Source: Vibrio sp. S17_S38 (GTDB taxonomy: Bacteria > Pseudomonadota > Gammaproteobacteria > Enterobacterales > Vibrionaceae). From it: a DNA stretch of 64,000 nt. A model generated the notes under the pieces. It was given only the letters and a program-made list of their open reading frames with translations. It was not told the origin of the DNA and did no database searches. The stretch lies in NCBI RefSeq assembly GCF_014694375.1, contig NZ_JAAUWW010000015.1:41257-105256 (forward strand), in the 5' to 3' direction. The position numbers and the translations under genes are program-made. Positions 17,285 through 26,378 of the stretch are shown here, in pieces; the stretch's first letter is position 1, and the number at the start of each line of letters is the position of its first letter.

Positions 17285-18487
17285 CTATTTTCTTTGCTCA
17301 ATCGGCAGCCAATCTTGGCGCTCTGGGCCAACATAATCTGCACTTGGTCGAATAATGCGATTATTCGCACGTTGTTCAAATACATGCGCAGCCCAACCAG
17401 TCAAGCGACTCATCACAAAAATGGGCGTGAATAATTTGGTGGGAATATTCAAAAAGTGATAGGCCGATGCATGAAAGAAATCGGCATTACAAAACAGATT
17501 TTTCTCACGTTTCATCACCGCTTCTACTCGTTCCGAGATCGCATATAAATGCTTATCACCAACCGATTCAGATAGCACTTTAGACCAATGCTTGATTAGG
17601 GCATTACGCGGGTCGCAGTCACGATAAATCGCATGACCAAACCCCATGATCTTGTCTTTGTTTGCAAGCTTTACCATCAATTCGGCCTCGGCTTGTTGTG
17701 GCGATGTCCACGATCCAATCATATCCATTGCTGCTTCATTTGCCCCACCATGCAGCTTCCCTCGCAATGTACCAATGGCGCCGGTAATACAAGAATGGAT
17801 ATCTGACAGCGTTGAAGCGCACACACGCGCGGTGAAGGTCGAGGCATTAAATTCATGCTCAGCATATAAAATTAAAGAGCAGTGCATAGCTTGACGCTGT
17901 AGATCTGTACTTGGTTTATCGGTAAGCATTTTTAAGAAGTCACCACCAATACTGCCTTCAGTTTGATCAAAAGTGTCGATGCGAATTCCGTCATGGCTGA
18001 ATCGATACCAGTAACAGATGATGGCTGGAAATAATGCCAACATACGCTCAGTCGATTTTAGCTGCTGCGAAAAATCATCTTCTGTTTCCAGATTACCTAA
18101 TATTGAACAACCAGTACGCATCACATCCATTGGATGAGCATCCGCAGGAATTAACTCTAAAGCGGCGATTAACTCATCAGGCAACCCTCGTAATTCTTTC
18201 AGTTGTTGGGTATAACTTTCTAGTTCTAAAAGATTAGGAAGGTGACCTCGTAACAATAAATGTGCTACTTCTTCAAATTGAGCATGATGAGCCAGATCCG
18301 TAATATCATATCCGCGATAGGTTAAACCGGTGCCCGATTTGCCAACAGTGCATAACGCCGTTTGTCCCGCGCTTTGCCCACGTAATCCTGCGCCAGATAA
18401 GGTTTTATTTGAGGTAGATGTTGCACTTTTAATGGGATCAACAGCCGCAAAGGACTCATGTAGGTTTGCAGGTTTATTAATAGACAT
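17285..18487 (-). CDS. prpC: 2-methylcitrate synthase PrpC
   Basis: Citrate-synthase-fold enzyme of 400 residues that condenses propionyl-CoA with oxaloacetate. Signatures are TGLTYRGYDITDLAHHAQFEEVAHLL at the N-terminus (first part of the small/large domain junction), GTLRGKLHGGANEAAMDMI with an active-site histidine, and MGFGHAIYRDCDPR with the second. The N-terminus carries about 25 extra residues before the conserved core (LSGAGLRGQSAGQTAL). It lies 54 bases upstream of prpD in the same direction. Confidence 0.94.
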   Translation of the reverse strand: MSINKPANLHESFAAVDPIKSATSTSNKTLSGAGLRGQSAGQTALCTVGKSGTGLTYRGYDITDLAHHAQFEEVAHLLLRGHLPNLLELESYTQQLKELRGLPDELIAALELIPADAHPMDVMRTGCSILGNLETEDDFSQQLKSTERMLALFPAIICYWYRFSHDGIRIDTFDQTEGSIGGDFLKMLTDKPSTDLQRQAMHCSLILYAEHEFNASTFTARVCASTLSDIHSCITGAIGTLRGKLHGGANEAAMDMIGSWTSPQQAEAELMVKLANKDKIMGFGHAIYRDCDPRNALIKHWSKVLSESVGDKHLYAISERVEAVMKREKNLFCNADFFHASAYHFLNIPTKLFTPIFVMSRLTGWAAHVFEQRANNRIIRPSADYVGPERQDWLPIEQRK

Positions 18488-18716
18488 AACATTCCCTTTT
18501 ACATTATTGATGTTGGATTAAATGCTGTAGCAGCAACATAACGAATGAGGATCAATGCCTTCTATTTGTTGTTATCTTACTTGTCGTATCTTCCTTGTCT
18601 TTATCTAGAGCCGGTCTGTATCTATGGATTATTTTTATTTGTAACCTATGTGGATTGTTTGCTTCGCTTTATTTTTTGTTAATTAGTCATCACCTATTTT
18701 ACTTAACTCCTTAGCA

Positions 18717-19583
18717 TTAAGACTTAAATAGTTGATCAAGCTTATCTTCGTAATGGTGATAATTAAGATAATCATAAAGCTCATTACGCGTTTGCATCTG
18801 CTCAAGCACCGCTTTTTGATCGCCGTTTGCCAATATCGAAGCATATATACTTTCGGCGGCTTTATTCATGGCTCGAAAGGCACTGAGTGGATACAACACC
18901 ATATCCACACCATGTTGATATAGCTCTTTTTGGTTAAACAAAGGGGTTTGCCCAAATTCCGTAATATTTGCCAAAATAGGTACTTTCACTGCGATTGAAA
19001 ATTGTTGGTATTGTTCAAGTGTTAGTATCGCCTCTGGGAAAATCATGTCCGCGCCTGCTTCTACACATGCCACTGCACGTTCAATTGCAGCCTCCATACC
19101 TTCTACCGCGAGTGCATCGGTTCGTGCCATCACCACAAATTGAGGATCCACTCGCGCATCAACGGCTGATTTTATTCGATCCACCATCTCTTGTTGCGAC
19201 ACAATCGCTTTATTAGGACGGTGACCACAACGCTTTTGCGCGACTTGATCTTCAATATGTACGGCGGCGACTCCTGCTTTTTCCATCGATTTAATGGTTC
19301 TCGCAATGGAAAACGTTCCTCCAAACCCAGTATCGATATCCACTAACAAGGGCAAATCACAAGCATTGGTAATACGCTCAGCATCAATTAACATATCATT
19401 TAACGTCGTCACGCCTAAATCGGGTAAGCCATAAGAAGCATTGGCGACTCCCGCACCGGAAAGATAAAGGGCTTGGTGTCCTGCTTGTTCAGCCATCATC
19501 GCGCTATAAGCATTAATCGCCCCAACAATTGGCAATGGTTTAGCTTGTTGAACGGTAGCTCTAAATTTTGCTCCTTGGCTCAT
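18717..19583 (-). CDS. prpB: 2-methylisocitrate lyase PrpB
   Basis: ICL/PEP-mutase superfamily TIM-barrel enzyme (288 residues) cleaving 2-methylisocitrate to pyruvate and succinate. The metal-binding DIDTGFGG and the catalytic-loop motif KRCGHRPNK (KRCGH) are intact, with [12 protein letters not shown] and [12 protein letters not shown] typical of PrpB. AAGGATATGTC precedes the ATG. The gap to prpC (229 bases) holds nothing recognisable, so prpC may also have its own promoter. Confidence 0.95.
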   Translation of the reverse strand: MSQGAKFRATVQQAKPLPIVGAINAYSAMMAEQAGHQALYLSGAGVANASYGLPDLGVTTLNDMLIDAERITNACDLPLLVDIDTGFGGTFSIARTIKSMEKAGVAAVHIEDQVAQKRCGHRPNKAIVSQQEMVDRIKSAVDARVDPQFVVMARTDALAVEGMEAAIERAVACVEAGADMIFPEAILTLEQYQQFSIAVKVPILANITEFGQTPLFNQKELYQHGVDMVLYPLSAFRAMNKAAESIYASILANGDQKAVLEQMQTRNELYDYLNYHHYEDKLDQLFKS

Positions 19584-19633
19584 GACATATCCTTATCGTT
19601 CTATGACTACGTTTAGTCTTTCATAAATATCAG

Positions 19634-20326
19634 TTAATTGAGTTGAGATTCAATGATTTTACGGCTGGCGGCAATATGTCGGCGCATCAATATTTCGGCC
19701 AATTCTTCATCTTGATTTTTTAGTGCTTGTAGAATGAAATAGTGCTCATCTAATGCTCGTTTTGGGCGTGCGTTGTAATTGGCCGATTGCAAACGATACA
19801 TGCGAATCAGGTGGTACAATTCACCGCATAACATATGAATGAGTTGCTGATTTCCACTGGCAATAATGATTTGATAATGAAAGTCGAAGTCACCGTTTTG
19901 ATGAAAATAGGTCGCGCCATCAACCTGTTCAATATGCTCGGCATGCGTGTCTAACACTTGTTTTAGCATTTGCCACTTTTCATCTGTCATATACCGAGCT
20001 GCCAAGCGAGCCGCCATGCCTTCTAATGCTTCACGAACTTCATATAATTCAATCAGTTTTTCTGGCGTGAGCTGCACTACCTTTGATCCAATATGAGCAA
20101 TCCGTTCAATCAATCCCAATGCTTCAACTCGCATAATAGCTTCACGCAATGGCCCTCGACTCACTTGTAATCGACGTGCCAGTTCTGGTTCTGAAATTTT
20201 ACTGCCTTGTGCCATTGTGCCATCGACAATATGTTCAATCAGGTATTCAGTTAAGCTGATAGATTTCGTGCCTTCTTTTTCAATCAACTCATTTTTAATA
20301 GGTAAGTTACTCATGGCTACATTCAT
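19634..20326 (-). CDS. GntR family (FadR-type) regulator of the methylcitrate operon
   Basis: A 230-residue FadR/VanR-subfamily regulator. The N-terminal winged helix-turn-helix includes ISEPELARRLQVSRGPLREAIMRVEALGLIER. The C-terminal all-helical FCD ligand domain carries the conserved metal/ligand residues in REALEGMAARLA, DFDFHYQIIIASGN and LDEHYFILQALKNQDEELAEILMRRHIAASR. It is the first gene of the prp cluster, 50 bases before prpB, so it very likely senses a methylcitrate-cycle intermediate and controls the operon. Inverted candidate operators lie just upstream. The gene is often called prpR, but it is unrelated to the enterobacterial sigma-54 PrpR. Confidence 0.88.
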   Translation of the reverse strand: MNVAMSNLPIKNELIEKEGTKSISLTEYLIEHIVDGTMAQGSKISEPELARRLQVSRGPLREAIMRVEALGLIERIAHIGSKVVQLTPEKLIELYEVREALEGMAARLAARYMTDEKWQMLKQVLDTHAEHIEQVDGATYFHQNGDFDFHYQIIIASGNQQLIHMLCGELYHLIRMYRLQSANYNARPKRALDEHYFILQALKNQDEELAEILMRRHIAASRKIIESQLN

Positions 20327-20384
20327 CTATTATTCTCGGCTTAGATTTATTAAACAGATCTATTCCATTCATTGGCAGGAGTTA

Positions 20385-20458
20385 ACTGTCTACAATTCAC
20401 TCAATACATATCGTTATAGACGATAAAAATACCGACAACAACCCACAATTGTCGACAG
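20385..20458. promoter_or_regulatory. Candidate GntR operator pair upstream of the prp operon
   Basis: Two copies of a similar site lie in inverted orientation: TGTCTACA (20387-20394, flanked by AATT on its right) and the perfect palindrome TGTCGACA (20450-20457, preceded by AATT). Read in one direction both fit AATTGT-(A/C)-GACAG. Their position in front of the regulator gene suggests autoregulation. The link to this regulator is inference from location and dyad symmetry. Confidence 0.5.
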
Positions 20459-20486
20459 ATAGAGTTGGATCACGAATTTAATGTAT

Positions 20487-20518
20487 AAAAAAACACCAGC
20501 CAAAAGACTAGTGTTTTT
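20487..20518 (-). terminator. Rho-independent terminator after the coiled-coil gene
   Basis: Imperfect stem AAAACACTAG / CTGGTGTTTT on the minus strand followed by T-rich sequence, about 30 bases past the stop of the gene at 20548. Confidence 0.75.
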
Positions 20519-20547
20519 AATGATGAAAACAAATTATAGAAAGATAA

Positions 20548-21213
20548 CTAAGATTTAGCACTCTCTTTTGGATCTGGTTTAATACCCAGTTTTTTAATTA
20601 ACGCTTGTACTTCATTCAGCTCTTTCTGCTTGTTACTCAAACTATTATTAAGCTTCTTAGTTTGATCGATTGCTAATTTTTCTTTATCACAAGAGTCCGA
20701 TTTAGGATCCCAACTCGTCCCTTCTTTAAAGAGCTTACATTGCTCAGTAAAATTTTTCGTTTGGACAACCAATTTATCGCGAGTTGTCGACATCTTCGTA
20801 ATATCTTTTTGTAACGTTTCTTGCTTTGAAAACAACTCATGGGATTGCTGGTATAAACCGGATTGCAATTCCGTCGTTTGTGCTAATTCTTTATTTTCTG
20901 TTTTTAACGTGACAGTCTTCTTCTTTTGTACGGCTAGTGTATTTTCGACACTTTTCTTGGTTTGCTTTAACTTTTCAATTTCAGCCGTTAGATCTTGTAT
21001 CTTTTGCTTATCACTTTTACTCGCTAACTTAAATGCTTCAAACGCTTGAATCTCTTTGGATAGCGATGTTTGTAATTCTTCTGTTTTATCTTGTTGTTGC
21101 GAATTTTGTTGCTGCAGCTCTTTATGAGTTGGAGCGACGGTATTATAAGTCACACCACCACCGACTACTGCTCCCAACAAAACAGCCAAACTGATATGTT
21201 TTATATTGATCAT
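20548..21213 (-). CDS. Membrane-anchored coiled-coil protein, unknown function
   Basis: Product of 221 residues. Residues ~5-25 (ISLAVLLGAVVGGGVTY) form a hydrophobic, glycine-rich segment: an uncleaved anchor or signal sequence. Almost all of the rest is Lys/Glu/Gln-rich coiled coil with few aromatic residues. Two cysteines about 16 residues apart (EQCKLFKEG and SDSCDKEK) flank a short break and could form a disulfide if periplasmic. I start at the ATG (21213); a TTG two codons upstream is possible. The 52-residue membrane protein gene lies just upstream on the same strand, 32 bases away. No function can be assigned. Confidence 0.7.
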   Translation of the reverse strand: MINIKHISLAVLLGAVVGGGVTYNTVAPTHKELQQQNSQQQDKTEELQTSLSKEIQAFEAFKLASKSDKQKIQDLTAEIEKLKQTKKSVENTLAVQKKKTVTLKTENKELAQTTELQSGLYQQSHELFSKQETLQKDITKMSTTRDKLVVQTKNFTEQCKLFKEGTSWDPKSDSCDKEKLAIDQTKKLNNSLSNKQKELNEVQALIKKLGIKPDPKESAKS

Positions 21214-21245
21214 TGGCAATCTTTCGCATCCTGTTTTATTTGAAT

Positions 21246-21404
21246 TTACCTAAATAGTTCACTGACCACCACAACCGAAATATACACACCAAAGCACCCT
21301 AACAGACTATAAATAATCCAGTGTTGCACTTTCGCATTGGCTCTATAGCGGATCAGTAAATACGCAAGAGCAGCAAAAACAGCAATAAAAATTAATCTAA
21401 TCAT
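21246..21404 (-). CDS. Small membrane protein, 52 aa
   Basis: A short gene starting with ATG right after GAGGAGGGAAC, a near-perfect ribosome-binding site. The product begins MIRLIFIAVFAALAYLLIRY, one transmembrane segment, followed by a basic loop (RANAKVQHW) and a second hydrophobic segment (LLGCFGVYISVVVV). It therefore looks like a two-span inner membrane protein. It is codirectional with and close to the coiled-coil gene. I do not recognise the family; the strong initiation signal and clean hydrophobic pattern support a real gene. Confidence 0.65.
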   Translation of the reverse strand: MIRLIFIAVFAALAYLLIRYRANAKVQHWIIYSLLGCFGVYISVVVVSELFR

Positions 21405-21561
21405 GTTCCCTCCTCTTACTCAATTAATACCAAGTACTTATATAACATCTTGAAAGTACAATTACTTTAGAACAACGCAAGTTTTACATACTCCTTTCAA
21501 TTAATCGTTTTTTAATTGATATTCAAACGATCATTAAAATGAAATCTGCAACAAACGTTAT

Positions 21562-22203
21562 TTAATCACTATCTAAAGCTAACTTTAGACCAAGAGAGAC
21601 TAAAACTACACCTGTGATGCCTTCCATCCATTTCATCGCAGAAGAATTTTGCACCCAATTTTTGGCCGAATGAACCATGGTCGCCATGCCGCATTGCCAT
21701 ACCATTGCAATGACAAAATGTATCGAAGCCATTAATAAAGATTGTAGCAATGGAGAATACGCTGGGTTAATAAATTGCGGTAAAAATGCCAAATAGAAAA
21801 CCGCAGTCTTGGGATTCAACACATTAGAAAGTAGTCCTTCACGGAACGAACGCTTGACACTCGCGGCCTGCTTAACCGATATATTGCCAATCTCTAGGTT
21901 GCCTTCACCCTTCCAGACACCAATTAAACTGATCACGCCTAAATAAACCAAGTACGCCGCGCCAATCCATTTCATCACATGAAACAGTTCCGCCGATTGT
22001 AATAAAATAGCTGAAATACCAATTGCCGATAAAGTTGCATGCACAAATAATCCGCAACAAATACCTAAGCTAGTAATACACCCATGCATACTGCCATTAC
22101 GTGTGGTATTACGGATAACTAAAGCAGTATCCAGCCCCGGAGTTAACGTTAATATGATAATGGCGACTAAAAAAGCACCAGCATTCAAGATGTACAAATC
22201 CAT
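21562..22203 (-). CDS. LysE/RhtB family amino-acid exporter
   Basis: A 213-residue membrane protein with six predicted hydrophobic segments and the family N-terminal motif LTPGLDTALVIRNTTRNG, followed by GICCGLFVHATLSAIGISAIL and the later NPKTAVFYLAFLPQF. These are diagnostic of the LysE/RhtB superfamily, which exports amino acids such as homoserine, threonine or lysine. The substrate is not determinable by eye. Single gene, divergent from the carboxypeptidase gene. Confidence 0.92.
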   Translation of the reverse strand: MDLYILNAGAFLVAIIILTLTPGLDTALVIRNTTRNGSMHGCITSLGICCGLFVHATLSAIGISAILLQSAELFHVMKWIGAAYLVYLGVISLIGVWKGEGNLEIGNISVKQAASVKRSFREGLLSNVLNPKTAVFYLAFLPQFINPAYSPLLQSLLMASIHFVIAMVWQCGMATMVHSAKNWVQNSSAMKWMEGITGVVLVSLGLKLALDSD

Positions 22204-22440
22204 GTTATTTCAGCGTCCTATCGGTTATCTAATGATGTAAATAATGCGTTTGATGAATCCGTTTTATATCAGGCTGTTCACTAGAATGAAATCTTTTTTA
22301 ATCAATCTGCAATAACATTTTCATCAAACGGATCTTAACGTTTTTAGTAAAGGCTATTTCTTCCCCACCCCCATATTTCCTTCTTTGAGATAACGCTATA
22401 AGATGAACCAATATGTTTACCCAACAGAAATAGGGATGTC

Positions 22441-23940
22441 ATGAGCTATTATCAAAAATTAGTGAGCCACACACACAAAATTGCCAACTTTAATCACCTT
22501 GCTGCGATTTCTGGTTGGGATCAGGCTGCTGTTATGCCAAGTGGTGGTAATGAAGCCCGCTCCAATGCAATGGCAGAACTATCTGTCTTAGTGCACCAAC
22601 TCAATACCGAACCACAGCTTTCCGATTGGTTTAATGGCGCTGAACAAGAAACATTAAATACTACCGAACAAGCCAGCTTACGAGAAATGAAACAACGTTG
22701 GCAGCAGGCTACTGTCCTACCGCAAGATTTGGTTCAAGCAAAATCGCTTGCCGGTTCTAAATGTGAACATGCATGGCGCACTCAGCGTAAAAATAATGAT
22801 TGGCAAGGTTATGCTAAAAATTGGCAAGAAGTTGTTAGTCTTTCTCAACAAGAAGCTCAGATCCGCGCAGAAGCCCTCAACATCACAGGCATTAACTGTA
22901 CGCCTTACGATGCTATGCTTTCTTTATATGAGCCTGGCACTACAACGCAATCATTAGATGTTGTGTTTAATAACGTAAAAACATGGTTACCTAATTTGAT
23001 TGATACGGTTATCGATCAACAAAAACAACAAAGCTTTATTCAACCACAAGGTCCTTTTTCAACCGCGAAACAAAAAGAGCTCGGTTTGAAAACCATGCAG
23101 CTTTTACAATTCGATTTTAATCACGGCCGATTAGATGAAAGTGTGCATCCGTTTTGTGGTGGCGTGCCAACCGATGTTCGCATCACTACCCGATACGATG
23201 AAGCTGATCTGATGCAAGCTTTAATGGGTGTTGTACATGAAACAGGTCATGCTCGTTATGAACAAGGTTTACCGAAGACACTTTCAGGCTTACCTGTTGG
23301 TGAAGCGCGCTCAATGGGGATCCATGAATCTCAATCATTGTTTTTTGAAATGCAATTAGGCCGTAGTCCTGAATTTATTCAGCATCTATCAACCATGGCT
23401 TCTCAAACCTTTCAAGCTCAAAATGATGCAGCATTTAGCCCTGCTAATTTCCAAGAACTTTATACGAGAGTAGAAAAAGGCTTCATTCGTGTCGATGCTG
23501 ATGAGCTCACCTATCCTGCACATGTGATCTTACGTTATGAAATTGAAAGAGATTTAATCAACCGAAAAATTCAGTATCAAGATATCCCTGAATTATGGGA
23601 TCAAAAAATGCAGAACTATCTTGGTATCAGTACCAAAGATAATTATCAAAATGGATGTATGCAGGATATCCATTGGACGGATGGGAGTTTCGGCTATTTC
23701 CCAAGTTACACACTGGGTGCAATGTACGCAGCGCAATTTATGGCAAGCATGAAGAAAACCGTTGATGTAAGCGACGCAATCCAATCGAGTAATCTAACAC
23801 CGATTTTTAATTGGCTTGAAGAAAATATCTGGAGTAAAGGAAGCTTGTTCACCACCGATGATTTAGTGACACAAGCAACTGGAGAAGTGCTTAATGCCGA
23901 GCATTTTAAACGACATCTAGAAATGCGTTACGTGCGTTAG
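22441..23940 (+). CDS. M32 family metallocarboxypeptidase
   Basis: Zinc carboxypeptidase of the Taq carboxypeptidase family (499 residues, normal length). The zinc site HETGH is at about residues 266-270 in MGVVHETGHARYEQGLP, followed by the downstream glutamate in GIHESQSLFFE, both hallmarks of M32. Other family blocks are the N-terminal SGWDQAAVMPSGG and GVPTDVRITTRY. Cytosolic, broad C-terminal amino-acid removal; physiological role in bacteria is little known. Monocistronic, ending at a perfect stem-loop. Confidence 0.94.
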   Translation: MSYYQKLVSHTHKIANFNHLAAISGWDQAAVMPSGGNEARSNAMAELSVLVHQLNTEPQLSDWFNGAEQETLNTTEQASLREMKQRWQQATVLPQDLVQAKSLAGSKCEHAWRTQRKNNDWQGYAKNWQEVVSLSQQEAQIRAEALNITGINCTPYDAMLSLYEPGTTTQSLDVVFNNVKTWLPNLIDTVIDQQKQQSFIQPQGPFSTAKQKELGLKTMQLLQFDFNHGRLDESVHPFCGGVPTDVRITTRYDEADLMQALMGVVHETGHARYEQGLPKTLSGLPVGEARSMGIHESQSLFFEMQLGRSPEFIQHLSTMASQTFQAQNDAAFSPANFQELYTRVEKGFIRVDADELTYPAHVILRYEIERDLINRKIQYQDIPELWDQKMQNYLGISTKDNYQNGCMQDIHWTDGSFGYFPSYTLGAMYAAQFMASMKKTVDVSDAIQSSNLTPIFNWLEENIWSKGSLFTTDDLVTQATGEVLNAEHFKRHLEMRYVR

Positions 23941-23977
23941 CCAATACGTTTAATCAATTAACACTAATTAGGATCTT

Positions 23978-24002
23978 GGTGATGCATACAAAGTGCATCA
24001 CC
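23978..24002. terminator. Stem-loop between convergent genes
   Basis: Perfect 9-bp stem GGTGATGCA / TGCATCACC with a 7-base loop, between the convergent carboxypeptidase and SDR genes. There is no strong T tract on either strand, so terminator function is likely but not certain. Confidence 0.55.
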
Positions 24003-24017
24003 AGTACATATTAATTG

Positions 24018-25058
24018 TTATGCAATCTTACCGAACTGTCTTTCCGCCGCGTATTCAAAGCAGGTTGATAGCAAAGCATGGTCAGTAGTTGGGAACCGTT
24101 TTACGATCTCTTTCCCTAAAACATCAATCGTCACCGTCAATGGAAATCTGTCTTCATGCGTCACATAAGGTTCGTAGCGCTTTAGTACTTTACTCATGCC
24201 CTTTTGAATAATATTGATAAAATTATCTTGATGGCGAGTTAATGCTAAAAGCTCTTGGTTAGAGTCTACAAAACCGACCCCACGAATCCCCAACATTTCT
24301 AACCCATGTTTCATTACATCCGAAACTAGAGGAGGTTCAGGATTAACCACGTGAAAAGTTTTGCCAGTACAACCGGCATTAACGAGATCAATAAGTGTAT
24401 CAACTAACCAATCTGCAGGGACCAAATTTAAGGTAGACGTAGATGAGCATATAAGATGCACAGGCAAATCAATTTGGTCTGCAACGTTGTATTTTTTACG
24501 GAATACGTTCGCGATTTCATGTAAACCAGAAAGAAAACCATAATAACCGTCAAAGCCATTAGTTATGCCTGACTTAGACTCACCAATCACAATACCAATG
24601 CGATAGATAGAATGCGGCAATCCAGATTCAGTCACTAATTTCTCAGCAGCAAACTTAGATTCTTCATAAGGATTACGATGATTCTTGGTCGCGTAAGCGG
24701 TTGAGACATAATGAAATTCATTGGCTTCAATCTGTTTCCCCAAAGAAAGAATATGCTCAGTACCTTGATAGTTAGCTTCCCAGATTTGTTGTTTTAGTTC
24801 ATGATCAAACTTAACTAAACCCGCGAGATGCAAGACTTTAGTAATATTAGCCGCTTTTAAATAGGTAATTTGTTCTGAAGTTAAACCACAATTTGGTAGA
24901 GTAATATCACCGTCTAATAGATATTCATTGGGAATATCAATATCCGTTCGTGTATGAGCATTACGCACAATACAGAATACTTTTTGATTTGCTTTTACTA
25001 ATGCTTGATAAAGTGGGTACCCAACTGCGCCAGTAACACCCGTCAATAATATTGCCAT
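24018..25058 (-). CDS. Extended SDR / thioester-reductase-like NAD(P)-dependent oxidoreductase
   Basis: A 346-residue extended short-chain dehydrogenase/reductase. The Rossmann motif TGVTGAVGYPL is at residues ~6-16, HLAGLVKFD follows, and the catalytic pair appears as YEESKFAAEKL (YxxxK). The architecture (LLTGVTGAVG..., YRIGIVIGESKSG..., FHVVNPEPPLV) resembles the thioester-reductase / male-sterility group that reduces acyl thioesters, but no carrier-protein partner is nearby. Substrate unknown. It stands alone with an upstream gap of about 210 bases in which I saw nothing. Confidence 0.82.
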   Translation of the reverse strand: MAILLTGVTGAVGYPLYQALVKANQKVFCIVRNAHTRTDIDIPNEYLLDGDITLPNCGLTSEQITYLKAANITKVLHLAGLVKFDHELKQQIWEANYQGTEHILSLGKQIEANEFHYVSTAYATKNHRNPYEESKFAAEKLVTESGLPHSIYRIGIVIGESKSGITNGFDGYYGFLSGLHEIANVFRKKYNVADQIDLPVHLICSSTSTLNLVPADWLVDTLIDLVNAGCTGKTFHVVNPEPPLVSDVMKHGLEMLGIRGVGFVDSNQELLALTRHQDNFINIIQKGMSKVLKRYEPYVTHEDRFPLTVTIDVLGKEIVKRFPTTDHALLSTCFEYAAERQFGKIA

Positions 25059-25271
25059 TTTCTTCTCTTTAATTTCATGTGTACTTTACAAACAAGCCAG
25101 GCCACTGATATCACCAACCTAAGGTTTGCAAACACTACACCCACAAAACCCTATAATCCAAATCAAAAATGACTAATATTTTAAGCAAATGTTAATGTTA
25201 TTTTTAACCACACTGCATATCTCATTTTTAAGCAAGTGCTCTAATCGGAAAATTAGGAGAATAATTAGCAA

Positions 25272-25562
25272 CTAATCCATTAATTTTCGTTCATTTAAGC
25301 ATTCATAAGACCCCATCTCAAACTCGCGACAAATCCACGGTCTATTTTCATAAATCGTACACATGAAATTATCTCGGTCCATGGCTGAGCACCAACCATC
25401 CTCTAAGCGCAGCATTGTCTCCCCCCCCCACTTATCAAATGCAATATGCTCTTCGGGAACACCAGTATCCGTGATGATCATGACTTCCAACCGACAACAA
25501 CAAGCTTGGCAATTCGAACAAGCAACTTCTTCAACGGGTACATTTTTAACTTTTATCGTCAT
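25272..25562 (-). CDS. YkgJ family cysteine-cluster protein
   Basis: A 96-residue protein with the zinc/iron-chelatase-like cysteine pattern: CSNCQACCCRLE near the N-terminus and later C residues in GWCSAMDRDNFMCTIYENRPWICREF. This spacing is typical of the YkgJ / CxxCxxCC family. The biochemical role is unknown; metal binding is presumed. The gene contains a run of nine G on its coding strand (bases 25421-25429, encoding WGGE), a potential slippage site. The frame is intact as sequenced. Confidence 0.85.
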   Translation of the reverse strand: MTIKVKNVPVEEVACSNCQACCCRLEVMIITDTGVPEEHIAFDKWGGETMLRLEDGWCSAMDRDNFMCTIYENRPWICREFEMGSYECLNERKLMD

Positions 25563-25739
25563 TAATTACTTCAATTTATAATATGAATAGCTGCCATAGT
25601 ACGCTAAAAAACACCTCAAACTATATAGCTGAGTTGATGGTAGTGCTCACAACAATGTATTATACGAAATTCAACCACATCTTTGTTCAAATAAAGACAA
25701 AGCACAACAAACCTTCATTCAAACCGAATTTGTATAGAG

Positions 25740-26354
25740 ATGAATATGCTAACACCAGAGAAAATCGATTGGGTCATTTTAGCCGGAGGGCAAGGCTCTC
25801 GAATGGGTGGTGTTGATAAAGGCTTAGTCACCTTAAATGGTAAGCCTCTGGTTGAATACGTGATTGCAGCACTTCAACCTCAAACTGATTCCATCACCAT
25901 CAATGCTAATCGTAGCCATAAAAGTTACCAAGGTTACGCCCCCGTCATTGCGGATACTTTCGATCAATATCCCGGTCCATTAGGTGGTATTCATGCAGGA
26001 TTAATTCATTCAGGTAAACATGATTGGGTCGGTTTTGTTCCTTGTGACAGCCCCAACGTACCATCAAATTTAGCCGAACTTTTTTGCCAAGCATGGCAAC
26101 CGGATGCGGACATTTTAGTCGCGCATGATGGCGATTTTTATCAACCCGTATTTACTTTATTTCATCGCCGCGCATCCGAAAAGCTCCATGATTTTCTTGC
26201 TCGTGGTGATAGAAAAATAACTCTGTTCTATGATGAATGTAAGACCTACACGGTCGATTTTTCTCAGTTAAAAGAGACCTTTATCAATCTTAATACACCC
26301 GAACAACTTGCTGATTTTTCAAAGCAGATTATTTCCGAAAAACATTCTGTTTAA
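25740..26354 (+). CDS. mobA: Molybdenum cofactor guanylyltransferase MobA
   Basis: Nucleotidyltransferase of 204 residues linking GMP to molybdopterin to form the MGD cofactor. The N-terminal GTP-binding motif [16 protein letters not shown] is diagnostic, followed by [10 protein letters not shown] and the metal-site region VPCDSPNVP. Two ATG codons (25740 and 25746) are possible; GAGATGAAT before the second favours it slightly. It is followed after 24 bases by the mobB-moeA fusion. Confidence 0.95.
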   Translation: MNMLTPEKIDWVILAGGQGSRMGGVDKGLVTLNGKPLVEYVIAALQPQTDSITINANRSHKSYQGYAPVIADTFDQYPGPLGGIHAGLIHSGKHDWVGFVPCDSPNVPSNLAELFCQAWQPDADILVAHDGDFYQPVFTLFHRRASEKLHDFLARGDRKITLFYDECKTYTVDFSQLKETFINLNTPEQLADFSKQIISEKHSV

Positions 26355-26378
26355 AACAATAACGGCCAAAGGTTAATT

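Noticed and set aside
25583..25816. 77-codon plus-strand frame overlapping the start of mobA
   Set aside because: It overlaps mobA out of frame, has no good initiation signal and the product has no recognisable pattern.
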